This document shows positions 5,410 to 6,041 of a stretch of 6,041 bases of DNA, piece after piece. Below the pieces are notes generated by a model. It ran no database searches and was not told the origin of the DNA. It was given only the letters and a program-made list of their open reading frames with translations. Both the position numbers and the translations under genes were made by a program. The stretch covers positions 1-6,041 of the forward strand of contig DAOTZU010000074.1 in assembly GCA_034433995.1 (NCBI GenBank), read 5' to 3'. Source of the DNA: DAOTZU01 sp034433995. Lineage in GTDB: Bacteria; Chloroflexota; Anaerolineae; UBA1429. Numbering within the stretch: the stretch's first letter is position 1; every line of letters starts with the position of its first letter.

Positions 5410-6041
5410 ATGCACGAACTACGCACCCTGTTGGCGCAAGAAGGGGACCCCGCCCAGGTCTTGGGCCGGTGGACCGATCTAGCCATCTATCCCCGCTCCG
5501 TGATGGACGCGGGCGAGAGCCTCTTTTTCCTGGGGCGGCGGTGGCGGATGAAGCGGCTGGGGGTGCTCACCTTGGGCCGCGAACCGAGCTTTGACCTGGA
5601 AACCCGCGCCGTCACCTTGGGCGGGAGGCGTCTCACGTTGGGCTTGGGGGAGCTGCATGCCGCCAACGCTGCCGCGCTGCGCGCCCGCTTGCCCTTCACC
5701 GCGCCCCAGGCGGTGGGGGTGCGCAAATCGGTGGGCCTGGGCGACCGCCTGGGCCTGGCCACGCCGGGCCATCTCCGCGCCCTGCGCCACACCAAGGGGC
5801 TGTTCCCCATCTTGGCCCAGCAATCCATGCGGGAGATGGAGCGCACTGGCCGCAACCCGCAGCAGGTGCTGGATGCGGCCACCTGGGGCGTCTTCCAGGA
5901 AGGCTGGCAGGAGGGTTGGGGCACCGACGCGGACCACTTGAAGACGGAGCAAGACCTCAATGCCTGCGCCGCGGCGGGGTTCATCCTCTACACCCTGGAT
6001 CCCCGCGACCACGTGGATAACCAGGCCGAGACGGACGCCCT
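5410..6041 (+). CDS. uxaE: Tagaturonate epimerase family protein (UxaE), N-terminal part, cut by the window edge
   Basis: About 210 residues are visible. UxaE interconverts D-tagaturonate and D-fructuronate in the cytoplasm, linking galacturonate breakdown to the fructuronate branch of hexuronate catabolism. I recognise the family from GDRLGLATPGHLRAL (about 113-127), PILAQQSMREMERTGR (137-152), the WGVFQEGW segment, ADHLKTEQD (177-185) and AAGFILYTLDPRDHVDN (190-206). The conserved acidic and histidine residues in ADHLK and DPRDH are candidates for the metal/active site. The gene begins 9 bases after the lacI stop, with AGGAG (5401-5405) 4 bases before the ATG, so the two are co-transcribed. 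Further hexuronate genes are expected to the right of the window. A related sugar-acid epimerase is the main alternative. Confidence 0.88.
   Translation, partial: MHELRTLLAQEGDPAQVLGRWTDLAIYPRSVMDAGESLFFLGRRWRMKRLGVLTLGREPSFDLETRAVTLGGRRLTLGLGELHAANAAALRARLPFTAPQAVGVRKSVGLGDRLGLATPGHLRALRHTKGLFPILAQQSMREMERTGRNPQQVLDAATWGVFQEGWQEGWGTDADHLKTEQDLNACAAAGFILYTLDPRDHVDNQAETDA

Noticed and set aside
4381..5415. Long open frame on the minus strand (344 codons) opposite lacI
   Set aside because: A shadow of the lacI gene: its product is low-complexity and rich in Gln, His, Gly and Arg, with no domain, while the plus-strand frame is an unmistakable LacI protein.

Overview
The window looks like chromosomal DNA from a GC-rich bacterium, most likely a member of the Chloroflexota (Anaerolineae/Caldilineae-like). 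The reasons are the high GC of most genes, a secreted protein ending in a hydrophobic LPLV-Arg tail of the kind I associate with that phylum, a UxaE-type tagaturonate epimerase behind a LacI regulator, and a CDP-alcohol phosphatidyltransferase resembling phosphatidylinositol-phosphate synthases. The phylum assignment is inference, not a search result.

Layout. Four genes lie on the minus strand, read from right to left. They are a CDP-alcohol phosphatidyltransferase (4265-3678), a CPBP-family intramembrane protease (3555-2878), a secreted right-handed beta-helix protein (2745-1165) and an AMP-binding acyl-CoA synthetase/ligase (950 to beyond the left edge). Two genes lie on the plus strand at the right: a LacI-family regulator (4399-5400) and, 9 bases after its stop, a tagaturonate epimerase (5410 to beyond the right edge). 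The two gene groups diverge from a compact control region at 4266-4398.

Control regions. The divergent region holds two sigma70-like promoters. Their perfect TTGACA -35 boxes sit back to back, 4 bp apart, and form an inverted repeat. At the predicted start of the lacI transcript is an exact tandem repeat of GTGAACGATCAC. Each copy is a near-palindrome with a central CG, as LacI-family operators have, so the regulator probably represses itself and the uronate gene behind it. The acyl-CoA ligase has its own strong promoter at 1019-1047. I found no convincing promoter directly upstream of the protease or the beta-helix gene. The 122- and 132-base gaps before them leave open whether they are read through from the phosphatidyltransferase promoter.

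How the genes fit together. lacI and the epimerase form a clear two-gene start of a hexuronate (galacturonate/glucuronate) catabolic operon. The beta-helix protein has the fold of many polyuronate lyases but no proven activity, so a link to the uronate operon is only a possibility. The phosphatidyltransferase, protease and acyl-CoA ligase are lipid- or membrane-related genes with no obvious shared pathway. I see no RNA genes, mobile elements, CRISPR arrays or gene-free stretches over 300 bases, and no clearly novel multi-gene system. The most interesting content is the regulatory architecture at 4293-4384.
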